Shown: positions 11,370-21,047 of the stretch, piece by piece
Layout: every line of letters starts with the position of its first letter
Numbering within the stretch: the stretch's first letter is position 1
From: Nipponacmea schrenckii
Taxonomy: Eukaryota > Mollusca > Gastropoda > Lottiidae
Reading direction: 5' to 3'
DNA length: 64,000 nt
NCBI GenBank assembly: GCA_030562195.1
Contig: JAUJPP010000002.1
Location: 4,712,001 to 4,776,000 of the forward strand
Made by a program: the position numbers and the translations under genes
Notes under the pieces: model-generated
What the model was told of the DNA's origin: nothing
Seen by the model: only the letters and a program-made list of their open reading frames with translations
Database searches by the model: none

Positions 11370-12420
11370 TAATTGAGTTAAATAAATTTTTATTTTCCAG
11401 AAAAAAAAAATGAGAAGAAGCAACAACATTTTACAAGGATGACAACTTCAACTGACTGACTGTGCTATCAAAATGAAACAAAATGAATGGAGTTTTTCTA
11501 AAACCCTTCTGTGACTGTGCTATAGAATTTCAAAAGAGCTCATTGTTAGAAAGGCATTGACCTAATTGATTACCTAATAAAGAAATTATGACAAATGATG
11601 ATTTGTGACCACAGTTCTAAGCCTACAGAGACAGAATTTTTGGTGACAATATTATTTCTGTTTACTCATTTGTATAATATATACAATTTTTAGTAATATT
11701 AAAGAAAATCTTTGAAATGAATGCTTTTCTGTTTTTATCTTTGATCGAAGCAAAATTTTCTCAGAGTATCTTTGCTGTCCCTTGTTAACCCTACATCACA
11801 TTAGTGCAGTTTTGAAAACTAGGATCATTTGGGTACACATCAACTCTTAGTCATACAGATTATACTACAGGTAGTAGCCTCTGATTAGACAAAACCAACT
11901 TATTGCAGTTGCATCAGATGCTCTTGTAACAATCAAAAACTTTATATTTGCTGCCTCTATCTTTATTTCATATATAAATATATTTTTCCCCCCAAAACCG
12001 ATACTTGTTAGGTACTTATTATCAAGTTCAGTCTCAAAGCAATTGACTCTTGTCAATACAATATACATATTTATCAAAATCAAAAACAGAATAAATATCA
12101 TAACCGTAAACATACCAGCAAGGCCACAACCCCGTTATTTTTATATCAATTGGACTTTGTCATTCAAAATATTTTGTTATTGTGAATTATGACTACTCTT
12201 ACTTTAGCAGGCCCTATTTCAGGTAAATAAACTACGCACTTTACACGCAAATATACGGTATTAATCAGGTTAACATCGGATTGAACCTGTTGGACTCCAG
12301 CTTCTTATACTAGTCGGTATCATAAATGACCATCTCATTTTCGGAACATTTTCAACTTATCCTCTCAAATAGCATGGTAAATCCATGCATTATATAAAAT
12401 TAATGTTTTGTGCACAATAA
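11370..12420. other. Intergenic, no gene seen
   Basis: AT-rich. A - strand frame at 11865-12113 begins with a hydrophobic run resembling a signal peptide, but no splice partner or domain supports it. Confidence 0.35.
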
Positions 12421-12816
12421 ACATTCGTCAGATAGACACTTGTCTTAGTCGATGTATTAGTATGCAATGGAAAGTGAACATACCACAGATCGTTTAAGTT
12501 TTGTAGAAAATTACTCCAGTAGCCGGACAATCCTTCCCGATGATATTGCATAGGTCTTGAAATAATGGGAATTAATACATTATTCATAGTTTAGGTAAAA
12601 TACCTCCAAAAGATGGACAAGCCTTGTCGAAGGTAAGTACATCGTGCTTCGATTGATGGAAAATGAATAGGCTACATCATTTTTACATAAAATTTCCCTA
12701 AGGGAAGGACAAGCGATATCCAAGGTAATGTATCAGTCTTGAATTGGTGTAAAATAGCTTAAAGATTTATAAATATCTTCAAGAAATGGAGAAGCCTTAT
12801 CCACGGTATTGAATCA
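12421..12816 (+). repeat. Ladder of five diverged ~90-bp repeats before the 12817 gene
   Basis: Related blocks start near 12421, 12511, 12601, 12691 and 12773 (steps 90, 90, 90, about 82). Each has a GACAAGCCTT-like core (ACACTTGTC, GACAATCCTT, GACAAGCCTT, GACAAGCGAT, GAGAAGCCTT), then a TCGAAGGTA-like motif, then AATGGRAA-like sequence. The fifth block contains the ATG of the next gene. They may be promoter or replication repeats, or the eroded subterminal repeats of the element. Function is unknown. Confidence 0.65.
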
Positions 12817-13347
12817 ATGGGAAATTGCCCAGGAAGTTATGAATATCTTTCCATTAACGAATTTATATCTCAATTTGTTGGAAGTCATAAGGACAAACCA
12901 AATATTGAATTCGAAGGTAATTTAAATCTGAACAAAATAAAACTAATTCTAAAAGACAAACATCAAGTAGATTTCAATGTAGAAAACTCAATAAATGAAT
13001 TATTAGGTTTTGAAAAGAAATTGTATACCAAATCTACACTTGCTCCTTATAAAGCAAATATTGAAAACGACATCGATATTATCAATATTCATTGTAATTT
13101 GGTTGATGGTGGATTTTTCAATAAAAGCAAACAACAAATCATTTTCAGTATTCCAACGTTTACAGTTCCAATCGGTTATAGAATAATAGAAAAACCGTTT
13201 CAAACAACATATCTTCCAATAAATACCAAAGGTATTAAAGATATCAATTTAGATATAAAAGACGGACGTGGAAGATATTTAGATTTTGGCCAGGAAGAAA
13301 TATGTATTCAATTACACGTTTCCTCATCTTCATCTAAAATTATATAA
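12817..13347 (+). CDS. 176-aa beta-rich protein of the PolB element, possible minor capsid or penton-like protein
   Basis: This intronless frame starts at ATG 12817; the upstream in-frame stop is at 12760 and no other ATG lies between. The middle third alternates hydrophobic and polar residues (NIHCNLVDGGFFN, IIFSIPTFTVPIGYRIIEKP). The C-terminal part has YLPINTKGIKDINLDIKDGR and a closing EEICIQLHV. A pattern of the type VPxGYxIIExP...YLPIN...D.xGR.LxFxxEEIxIxLH recurs, as I recall, in small proteins beside PolB in metazoan Polinton-like elements. A capsid-associated role is inference. The last 40 bp overlap the polymerase gene tail to tail. Confidence 0.55.
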   Translation: MGNCPGSYEYLSINEFISQFVGSHKDKPNIEFEGNLNLNKIKLILKDKHQVDFNVENSINELLGFEKKLYTKSTLAPYKANIENDIDIINIHCNLVDGGFFNKSKQQIIFSIPTFTVPIGYRIIEKPFQTTYLPINTKGIKDINLDIKDGRGRYLDFGQEEICIQLHVSSSSSKII

Positions 13348-15059
13348 TCGTAATCATCGAATTCGTAATTTTCAACCATATTAACTTCATCCTTATCATT
13401 ATAGGGGTACATAATTCCATTTCTGTTTGGTGGTTTTCTTTTAATCAAATTCAAATTATGTTTGAATACTTTCTTTTGTTTATCTTTCGGAATTACCACA
13501 CCGTCTGTAAAACTTTTTTTCCAAGGTTTATCGAATTCATTTTCAATATCTTTTCCATTGGCTAATTGTAAATAATCTTCCACACTCAACTTTGATTTTG
13601 TATATCCTTTAAAAGTTTTCTTTTCCACTAATTCTCCGTTAGAAGTTAGAATGATATTGTATTTTACTTTTGGAGCTAAATATAAACCAAATATTATACC
13701 ACCATCTCCATAATCATTCTTTCCTTTTCCATATTCCGTTTCAGAAGTTAATCCAGCTTTTTCTAAAATATCCCAATTCCTATCTGATATGTATAAACTA
13801 TCGGTATCAGTATAATATATTTCTGGTTTTCTAAAACCATCAATAACATGAATAAAATTATTCATTATTCGTTTGCTATGTGATAAGATGAATGAACCCA
13901 AATGACTCGGAGTTAATCTTGTTGTTTTTGTTGGTTTGATAATTTCAGGTTGTTCCTTTTCTTTTTCCACTATATATTGTTGTTCATTTACTTTTTCATA
14001 ACTTTTTATATTTGAATCAAAATTTGCTTTAAGAGTTTCTTCAGACCATAAATGAAATTCTGTAGTTATATCTTTCTGAACAGTTTTTCCGTACAAAGAA
14101 TTACCAAGTAATTTCATACAGTCGCTGCCAACTAAATTTCCCTGTTGTTTATATTTGTTTCTTTCTTCCTTTAAAGTTAAAACATAGTCTTTAAAAGGAG
14201 GTGTTTTGAAATTTTCTTCATAGACTATCCCATCTAATATTTTGATAATGTTTCCACCAGCTCGAACAATTTCCTGTATGTCAACAGAATTGAGAACATC
14301 ATTACAAAATCCATTTCTAAATCGTATCTTATCACCAGATTTTGTTTGGGGTTTATCATCCTCTATAACAGTGTAAGTTATTTTGTCTTTGGCTGGTATT
14401 GGTTGAAAAAACATATTTTTTGGATACTCAAACCAAACAGATAAAATAGCACACCTTGGTCTAAATTGTTGTTTATTGAAAAGCTTTACAAATTCTTCCT
14501 TTTCATAATCTTTTATAGCTCTTGCTGATTCAGCTTTTGGGTATTCACCATCACACATAGCAGAGGCATAAAGACCGTTAGCGTCAAATGCCATTAATTT
14601 AGAACAAGAGATTTTCTTCAACTCTTCGTTAAAATCTTTAGAAGACTGTTGGTATTTTTTGAATAACTCAATTATATCAGAATCAGTTGTATTTAAATGA
14701 TGTTGTAGTACTTTACAAATTTCATCTAATTTATCCGATTTGAATTTTATTATGTTTGCAGAAACCCTACCTCCTTTTACAGAACGTCTGACATAATGTC
14801 TGATGAACGGATCTACATTAGAATATACTTTTTCTCCTTTATACAAATGATACCAACCTTTAAGAGATAAGGCGGGAGCTGTTAAATTATTTATTACACT
14901 TTGATTTATCATAGATGTCATAACTTGATTGTATTTTATCAAACATATGCCTAAACATATAGTATCTCTTTTAGCATAAGGTTCCCATTCTTCTCTTCGG
15001 GACTCCCAATTTGATTCGTTTATAGACGCAATATCTAAATCAATCTTTCTTAAATTCAT
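13308..15059 (-). CDS. Protein-primed family B DNA polymerase, C-terminal fragment (polymerase domain)
   Basis: This 583-aa frame carries exonuclease motif III YAKRD (Y28, D32), an S-x2-GGR linker motif (RRSVKGGR, about 91-98), polymerase motif A FDANGLYASAM (D159), motif B KLLGNSLYGKT (about 318-328), motif C YYTDTDSLY (about 414-422) and FKGYTK near the thumb. All expected catalytic acids are present, so this part shows no inactivating change. Insertions between the exonuclease and motif A and between A and B fit protein-primed polymerases of Polintons and adenovirus-like elements, which copy linear DNA from a terminal protein. The frame stays open upstream to about 15177, so the printed start is not the gene start: it continues the 15172-15513 fragment after a frameshift. 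Confidence 0.85.
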   Translation of the reverse strand: MNLRKIDLDIASINESNWESRREEWEPYAKRDTICLGICLIKYNQVMTSMINQSVINNLTAPALSLKGWYHLYKGEKVYSNVDPFIRHYVRRSVKGGRVSANIIKFKSDKLDEICKVLQHHLNTTDSDIIELFKKYQQSSKDFNEELKKISCSKLMAFDANGLYASAMCDGEYPKAESARAIKDYEKEEFVKLFNKQQFRPRCAILSVWFEYPKNMFFQPIPAKDKITYTVIEDDKPQTKSGDKIRFRNGFCNDVLNSVDIQEIVRAGGNIIKILDGIVYEENFKTPPFKDYVLTLKEERNKYKQQGNLVGSDCMKLLGNSLYGKTVQKDITTEFHLWSEETLKANFDSNIKSYEKVNEQQYIVEKEKEQPEIIKPTKTTRLTPSHLGSFILSHSKRIMNNFIHVIDGFRKPEIYYTDTDSLYISDRNWDILEKAGLTSETEYGKGKNDYGDGGIIFGLYLAPKVKYNIILTSNGELVEKKTFKGYTKSKLSVEDYLQLANGKDIENEFDKPWKKSFTDGVVIPKDKQKKVFKHNLNLIKRKPPNRNGIMYPYNDKDEVNMVENYEFDDYDYIILDEDEETCN

Positions 15060-15171
15060 TGGTAATTCTGATGATTTTCCCCAATCTTTTAAACTTCTTG
15101 CTACATGTTGATATGAACAAGTGAAATTTATTTTTTGAAGATAATTGTTATTGTTGTTAAACTTCTTTTCA

Positions 15172-15513
15172 TTATTCCATTTTTTCTGTAAATACTTTTC
15201 TGTATATATATATATTAGATATTGGTAAACGAAGTATGCCTCTTGTGGTTTTGAGAGGACAGTGAGTTAATTTTGACATATTTTTAATAATAATCCAATT
15301 ATCAAAACCACTACCATTATGAGAAACTAAAGTTAATTGTTTTTGATCAACATTTCCTAAATATTTTAACATTTGATCTATACAATCTGTACCTACAAAT
15401 ATATGAACTATATTCATTATTTTTTCATAAAATTCTTCAGGGACATTATCTGTGGGTTTTAGATCTGGAAAACTAATATTTTTCGAAGCTTTTCCAAATT
15501 GACTAAAGAGCAT
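15172..15513 (-). pseudogene. DNA polymerase B, middle fragment (exonuclease motif II)
   Basis: 113 codons in a different frame from both flanking polymerase fragments. LVSHNGSGFDNWII is the exonuclease II motif (N-x3-F-D), preceded by typical Polinton spacing from the DSE motif. It runs into a TATATATATA tract (about 15202-15213), beyond which the correct frame is that of the 13308-15059 fragment; a change in TA copy number explains the shift. Upstream, it overlaps the N-terminal fragment by 55 bp, with the other frameshift inside the overlap. The breaks may be real decay or assembly indels. Confidence 0.75.
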
Positions 15514-16355
15514 GCATATGGTATTGTTTTACCAGTTTCTTTTTCTGTATAGGTCTCAGAATCCCAAGAATAAAGAGTTTCAGGTTCGGAGTTTTGTGAC
15601 ATGGAAGCTGGATTAAATTCTGAAAAAAGTTTAATGTTTTCGTTAACACAGGATTTCCATACTTGTTTATAATTGTTTTCTATTTCATTTATTCCTAAAC
15701 TTTTGTTATCTCTTTTTATCAAACAGAAATGATTATTGTGTAAATACAAAACCCATTCTGATGGAGTGTTTATTTTTCTAGGATATAAAGTTCTGTCTTT
15801 AGGGTTATAAATTTGGAACGAAGTTTCATTTTTTTCATTGAATTCTCCGATTCGAGCTTGAGTCATAATTCCCTTTCTGTTATGTTTTGAATAGGAATAA
15901 ATAAATTTATTAAATTCGTTTGTTAAATCTCGTTTCAAAACATAATTTACACACTTAATAAAACAAGCTCCGTCAGTTGGAATATAACAATATTTTCCAA
16001 CGTATTCTTTGATTGTAAATAGCAATTGAGTTCCTTTTCCTATATTTGATCTTTTGATTGGTTTGAAATCATCTTTACGATATATTATATGACCAGTAAA
16101 ATACCAATCTGAACTATCTGATTTTTCACTCATATTATTGACAACTCTAGAAATCATTTGAACATTAAAGAAAGATAAATTCATATTTTGTTTGAATTCA
16201 CCATCTTCAAAAATTTTTCCATCGATTTCAATTTGTCCATTAAAAGTATTAAACTCTTCAATTATATCAGAAACCACATGTTCAAATAATTCATTGTCAA
16301 TTTTTTTCTTCGGTTTTACAGCATTAGGTTCTTTTTTTTTAATTAATTTAGTCAT
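15459..16355 (-). pseudogene. DNA polymerase B, N-terminal fragment (exonuclease motif I)
   Basis: 298 codons from ATG 16355. The N-terminal ~110 residues are lysine-rich and of unknown role. Residues about 115-225 contain GACFIKCVNYVLKRDLTNEF, then MTQARIGEF and YLHNNHFCLI, a block found ahead of the exonuclease in metazoan Polinton polymerases. SWDSETY near residue 266 is exonuclease motif I (D-x-E), and PYACSLV follows as expected. The frame is lost within 15459-15513, where the middle fragment takes over. The start codon overlaps the stop of the 16352-16795 gene (ATGA), so the two were probably translated from one mRNA. Confidence 0.75.
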
Positions 16356-16795
16356 GTTTCTTTTTCAATTTTTTTATGTTCTATTTTTAATGATTCAATT
16401 TTTGTTAACAATTCATCGAATATTTCATTAAATTCTTCGAGTTCTTCTATGGTAATTATTTTATCAGATTTGCTTCTTTCGAAAAAAATAAATAATTTAT
16501 CTAAATATTTTCTTATTAAATTTGATATGGTTTTGTAATATAATTTCTTTTTAGAGGTAAATCCAATAGTAATTAAACCACATGAAGATGTTTGAATAGC
16601 TGTAAGAGCTCCTAGGATAGTTGGAATAAATATTGGAAGAGAAATACTTGCTGTTATAGTAGTTGCTGTTGCTATAAGACATGCTGATATAACACTTACA
16701 GTTTTAAAAGTAGTGTCTATCCTACTCCAACATTTTGTTAACTTTTTGTAATGATTGAATTCTCCTTCTAACTCTTTTTGTTTACGCATTGTCAT
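16352..16795 (-). CDS. 147-aa membrane protein with two adjacent helices and an acidic helical tail
   Basis: Residues 1-30 are charged (MRKQKELEGEF). Two hydrophobic helices follow (about 33-53 and 55-78), separated by a proline turn SLPIFIP, then GFTSKKK. Residues about 85-147 form a charged helical tail with KIITIEELEEFNEIFDELLT, which has an EF-hand-like ITxEEL theme. The layout recalls SLATT-type two-helix membrane proteins. I recall similar small proteins next to Polinton polymerases in cnidarians and molluscs, but the function is not known to me. The gene lies directly upstream of the polymerase with an ATGA overlap, implying co-expression. No frame damage is visible. Confidence 0.6.
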   Translation of the reverse strand: MTMRKQKELEGEFNHYKKLTKCWSRIDTTFKTVSVISACLIATATTITASISLPIFIPTILGALTAIQTSSCGLITIGFTSKKKLYYKTISNLIRKYLDKLFIFFERSKSDKIITIEELEEFNEIFDELLTKIESLKIEHKKIEKET

Positions 16796-17294
16796 AGAAT
16801 ATCATACTTTAATCTTTTAAATTCAAATATATTTCGTTTCTTAATATTATTTTCGTTTACGTCAAAATTCGGTTAAATTTGTACGAACATTGTTTACTTT
16901 CACTAATGGCTGGATTTTGACACGATTGAAAAATGTATAAAATTGTGGTTAATAATATCAGAACAAATGAACTTTCGTGTTTTATTGACTCAATTAATTG
17001 TTTCAACGTGTATTAAGAAGTCATCGTTTGCATCCCGTAACATCTTTTTCAATCAATGGACAATCCAGTAAGAAGAAATCTGTCGTTTTAATTCAATCGA
17101 AATTAGAAAACGTGGTGGTGAGTTCCCTCCCGCTTTGGACATACAGTGACGTCATCTTTGTTTATATTGAATACCTCGTTGTTTTCATCGTATATCACCG
17201 TCTTACAACAGTTACATTCCTTATAAACATTGTATCACAAAGTATAGCCTTTTTTTTCGTATATCAACGTGCTTTATTGCTGTATAACCCAAAT
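16796..17294. other. Spacer between the PolB element and the gag relic
   Basis: Should contain the right end of the DNA element and the 5' LTR or leader of the retroelement. A TATA-like GTATAAAATTG lies at about 16936. No LTR border can be confirmed because the 3' partner is missing, and no primer-binding site was recognised. Confidence 0.35.
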
Positions 17295-18233
17295 ATGTCG
17301 TTTGAAACTCCACGCACTGTCAGAGAAGCCAAAATGCTTCGCGGAAACGCCAAGAGAAAAATAACAAATCTAGTTAAAGATGGAATCTCCCTTTTAGAGT
17401 CCGACGAAGGAATTCCCTGTGATGAATATAAACTCTTAGCTGATATGATTCGATAACATTTAGACATTTTACAAGTAACCGTTGATCATGTTATTAAATT
17501 TAAATGTGAAGAATTAAAAGTTACTGAATATAAATCAGAAGAGGACTTAGATAACGCCGAACATGAGATAGCCATGTCTGAACAGACTCATTTCGATGAA
17601 GCACAAGAAAATGCTATGCCAATCGTTCGTGATTTAATACGCCATGCCAAACGACTGTTAGACGCCGAATCGACTACTACACAACCGCATATCAACCAAC
17701 CTAATCGACCCGTATCCTCACATGCTCGTCTAGCCAAACTTAAATTTCCTACATTTTCTGGAGATTTACGAGACTACAAATTATTCAAAAAACAATTTCT
17801 TCACTATTCATAACATTTAGATGAAATCGAATGTTTTTACCAATTAGTAGAATCAATGGAGAAAGCCAGAGAAAAGAATAAAATCAAATCTTGTAGTAGT
17901 ACAACTAGAGCATGGGAAAATTTTAGATGAATTTTATGGAGATGATGATCAAATAGTAGAAACTTTAATTGGAGATTTGGAGAGAATGAATTCCTATGAT
18001 ACAAAAGGACATATTAATATTTCTGCTATGGAAAAGTTTGTTGAATCTCTTCAAAATTTTGAGTCACAAATGGATTCTTTAGGAAAATCTGAAGATCTCA
18101 GTGGACGATTTTTAGTTTCACAAGTAAGAAGAAAACTCACAGAAGAGCACCGTATATCATATCTGAAAAGTGTTCGAGATGAAGGCTTAGAAGACTCTCT
18201 TTCTGGACTCGTCAGATGGCTACATTCGCAACT
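17295..18233 (+). pseudogene. Degraded retrotransposon gag (DUF1759-like, BEL/Pao type)
   Basis: The frame starts MSFETPRTVREAKMLRGNAK at 17295. ARLAKLKFPTFSGD near 17730, followed by a short aromatic-basic stretch, is the hallmark start of DUF1759 gag domains (LPKLxLPxFxGD...F...F). After 17910, TRAWE and then FYGDDDQIVETLIGDLERMN match the usual AWExLxxxYGD...IVxxLIxxL part. The gene is broken by in-frame TAA codons at 17454 and 17811 and by a frameshift at about 17914-17922. It then runs open into the assembly gap. Protease, reverse transcriptase and integrase would lie in or beyond the gap. Confidence 0.65.
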
Positions 18234-18733
18234 NNNNNNNNNNNNNNNNNNNNNNNNNNNNNNNNNNNNNNNNNNNNNNNNNNNNNNNNNNNNNNNNNNN
18301 NNNNNNNNNNNNNNNNNNNNNNNNNNNNNNNNNNNNNNNNNNNNNNNNNNNNNNNNNNNNNNNNNNNNNNNNNNNNNNNNNNNNNNNNNNNNNNNNNNNN
18401 NNNNNNNNNNNNNNNNNNNNNNNNNNNNNNNNNNNNNNNNNNNNNNNNNNNNNNNNNNNNNNNNNNNNNNNNNNNNNNNNNNNNNNNNNNNNNNNNNNNN
18501 NNNNNNNNNNNNNNNNNNNNNNNNNNNNNNNNNNNNNNNNNNNNNNNNNNNNNNNNNNNNNNNNNNNNNNNNNNNNNNNNNNNNNNNNNNNNNNNNNNNN
18601 NNNNNNNNNNNNNNNNNNNNNNNNNNNNNNNNNNNNNNNNNNNNNNNNNNNNNNNNNNNNNNNNNNNNNNNNNNNNNNNNNNNNNNNNNNNNNNNNNNNN
18701 NNNNNNNNNNNNNNNNNNNNNNNNNNNNNNNNN
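18234..18733. other. Assembly gap of exactly 500 N
   Basis: The round length shows a scaffolding placeholder, not a measured distance. Order and orientation of the contigs on either side depend on the scaffolding method. Confidence 0.99.
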
Positions 18734-19017
18734 TTAAAGGAATCCTGATTTTTAGAATAAGCAGTAATTCAAAAAATTTTAACTTGACTAGTATAAGATT
18801 ATATATTCATCAGTAGATAAACTTGCTGCCATAAATAACATGACAGAATCTTTATAAAATCTGATAATTTAAAAAAAACAATTGATTATTGAAAAACGCT
18901 TAAAATTGATTAAGTATTTTTCAATAATGATTTACATGTAGTTAGTTTAGGCCTATTATCAGCAAGAAATTATCAGTAAATTTCACAGTTATTAAGTATT
19001 TCCCATGTTTTACATAC

Positions 19018-19085
19018 TTGTTTTGAAGGATCCTATTGGTTGAGATACAGAGCAGCCACCTTCAGTACATGACACAGCTAGAATT
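19018..19085 (-). CDS. RPTP-like membrane-proximal exon, last in the window
   Basis: 68 bp between CTATTTCAG and GTATGT, phase 2 in and 1 out. It encodes ILAVSCTEGGCSVSQPIGSF plus KT. Joined to the 20570 exon, whose codons end in TEYQ, it gives the CNGPL...Y...(S)QPIGSFKT ending that precedes the transmembrane helix in receptor tyrosine phosphatases of the PTPRB/10D kind. The equivalent in the other copy would lie left of 35835 and is not in the assembly. No transmembrane exon follows before the contig end at 18734. Confidence 0.6.
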
Positions 19086-20569
19086 CTGAAATAGATAGTA
19101 AAGAAAAATTTACAGTGTGAGCCTTGTATATTTAGGTTTATTTTTTCTAAAATGAGCACTTTAAGATCTCTCCTACAAAATGATCTTTGACTACACTACT
19201 TAAAGTGATCTTTTCCAGAACTGAGGACAAAGAAATCAACACATGTAATATTTTCTGATTAAATGAAAACACTCTGTATAATAATAAATGTATTTCATTT
19301 AATTAATTGGTTACAAAATCAACCTAAACCCGTGGAGTCCAAAACAAATCCCAAAAACCAATTTCAAAATGATGTCTATATTGATGATCATTATAAAATA
19401 CTGACAACAAAATCTCATTAAGGGTAAAGGTAAGGGTTACTGTACAATTTATCATAAAAAGCGAATGTACAATCTACCAGATGTTATTAAACATGTTATC
19501 GGGTGAAAATGGATCAACTTATCATCCTTATTGGGGGATATAATCAGGCAATGATAATATTATTAAGGGATGAGATTAAAGGGATAATAGACATTAGAAT
19601 ACACTCGTCATACAGCTGATATTTGCGTTTAATATTGACTTTTGGTTAAATAAGTATGTATCCCACACTTTCAAAAAGCGAGAATAAAACTAAATTCAGA
19701 TTTTTTCAAAAAAGGGAGCAAGCGACGATTCCATTCTGTTAAAGAATAAAAGCCTCTGGGGAATCAGCGCTAAAATATCCTTGCGGGAAATCTAAATATT
19801 AGAGTTACTTCCCTTTATAATAACAATTTAAAAATCGCTTAATAGATGTAGGCCTATTAAGCATTTTATTATTAACTACTTGATTATGTGGATCTATCGA
19901 ATTATAGAGGGATTTTGATGTATAGTTATGATACCAGGTAAGTTCACTGATGGATATATACTGTTATTTGTCAAGTTTGAGTGAAATTAAAATTCTATGT
20001 TTCTCCTAAAGGCTATTATCTCTTTAATGAGTGTTAACAGCCAAGAAAAAAGTAAAGACTGATATTTTATTGATTTATGGTTAAGAATTTGGACATTTTA
20101 TTGAGGAAAAATATTGGTAGCATTGGGAGATAGAAACGGGACAAAATCAGTAGATTACACTTCCGTTATTCTCATGCTTCTTCGAGCCTGTGGTTATACA
20201 AGTGAGGGAAATTACGTATTGATAGGCAAAATATTGTTCAAACAAATTCAAAACAAATTGCAGAATCGTTCTAGGAAATCTCAGCCAATTATTCTAATCA
20301 CCCTTTATAAACGCTTTGGTCCCATTTCCAAGCCAACAAAATAAAATGTTGTTGGCTTAGTTTAATCAGACCATGTCAAAACTTATACAATACCCATGTC
20401 CATACAAAGAAAAAAGACTGAATTTAATTTAAATTTGGTGATGGAAACAACTTGGTATAATATATCCAGTCAAGTGATACAGAAAGATCAAAATAGAACT
20501 TTCTATACAAGTTTAATTCTGTGTAATCTGTTTGTAAAAATAATAAATGTGGCCAAGAATCTGACTTAC
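19086..20569 (-). other. Intron with no recognised element
   Basis: AT-rich intron between the last two exons seen. A + strand frame at 20114-20344 has no domain. From about 20250 leftover homology to 36230 onward begins, marking where the two copies start to align. Confidence 0.5.
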
Positions 20570-20666
20570 TGATATTCTGTATCCATTTTCAATGGTCCAT
20601 TACAAAAATTTCCTTCTGGTTTATTCTCGCAATCACTCTCACTACCAACAACAAATGTAACTTTAT
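20570..20666 (-). CDS. RPTP-like membrane-proximal exon with CNGPL motif (downstream copy)
   Basis: Donor GTAAGT at the left. It encodes KVTFVVGSESDCENKPEGNF then CNGPLKMDTEY. In receptor tyrosine phosphatases the sequence VG...C...(Y/F)CNGPL...T.Y forms the last part of the membrane-proximal FN3-like domain. Two acceptors are possible: GTGTAG (exon end 20666, equal in length to the other copy) or TTTCAG six bases further (20672). Both keep the frame. Confidence 0.7.
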
Positions 20667-21047
20667 CTACACCTGAAAGCAAGTTATACATAATAGAAAG
20701 CTCATTATGCAATTAAAAAATTCAATGAAACAGTGATATACATAAAGCAGCAATGACCCTACAAATAAGTTCAAATCTGTTCTCAATTAAGTACAAAACT
20801 TGCCGATAAGAACAGTAATATAAACTTTTTTAAGTTCTTATTATATTCATGTAAGATATTTATCAATTTACTTTCAATAAAATAACTAAACACAATATTA
20901 TGGTTTATTGATTCTGGGTTTATGGCACACACTCTTTCAACGTTTTACTTTCAGATTATTGAAAAGAATCACACTCCCCTCTCAATCCACAAATAGAAGG
21001 TGTTAAACATTGTCTAAAAGTTAATGATAATATAAATAGATATCTAC

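Larger units (their letters stand above)
12421..16795. mobile_element. Polinton/adintovirus-like DNA element remnant (PolB, membrane protein, small beta protein)
   Basis: Three gene types are packed into 4 kb without introns: a + strand 176-aa protein, and on the - strand a 147-aa two-helix protein followed by a protein-primed family B DNA polymerase in three frames. Genes overlap at both junctions (ATGA at 16352-16355; 3' ends at 13308-13347), which is virus-like and unlike the surrounding DNA. A ladder of ~90-bp repeats sits at the left side. Integrase, packaging ATPase, protease and major capsid genes were not found, and terminal inverted repeats could not be identified, so this is a remnant or a minimal relative of Polintons. 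Family assignment rests on the polymerase motifs. Confidence 0.6.

Noticed and set aside
11199..11429. Repetitive protein-like frame with a ten-residue KLITVIWSQS repeat
   Set aside because: It is the 30-bp satellite read through; the unit length is a multiple of three, so no stop appears. No gene context.
11865..12113. Possible signal peptide exon on the - strand
   Set aside because: The start is hydrophobic, but there is no clear donor, partner exon or domain; chance in AT-rich DNA is more likely.
13003..13203. Short - strand frame within the 176-aa gene
   Set aside because: Shadow frame of the supported + strand gene.
16796..17294. 5' LTR of the gag element
   Set aside because: A TATA-like site exists, but without a second LTR the borders cannot be set; not called as a feature.
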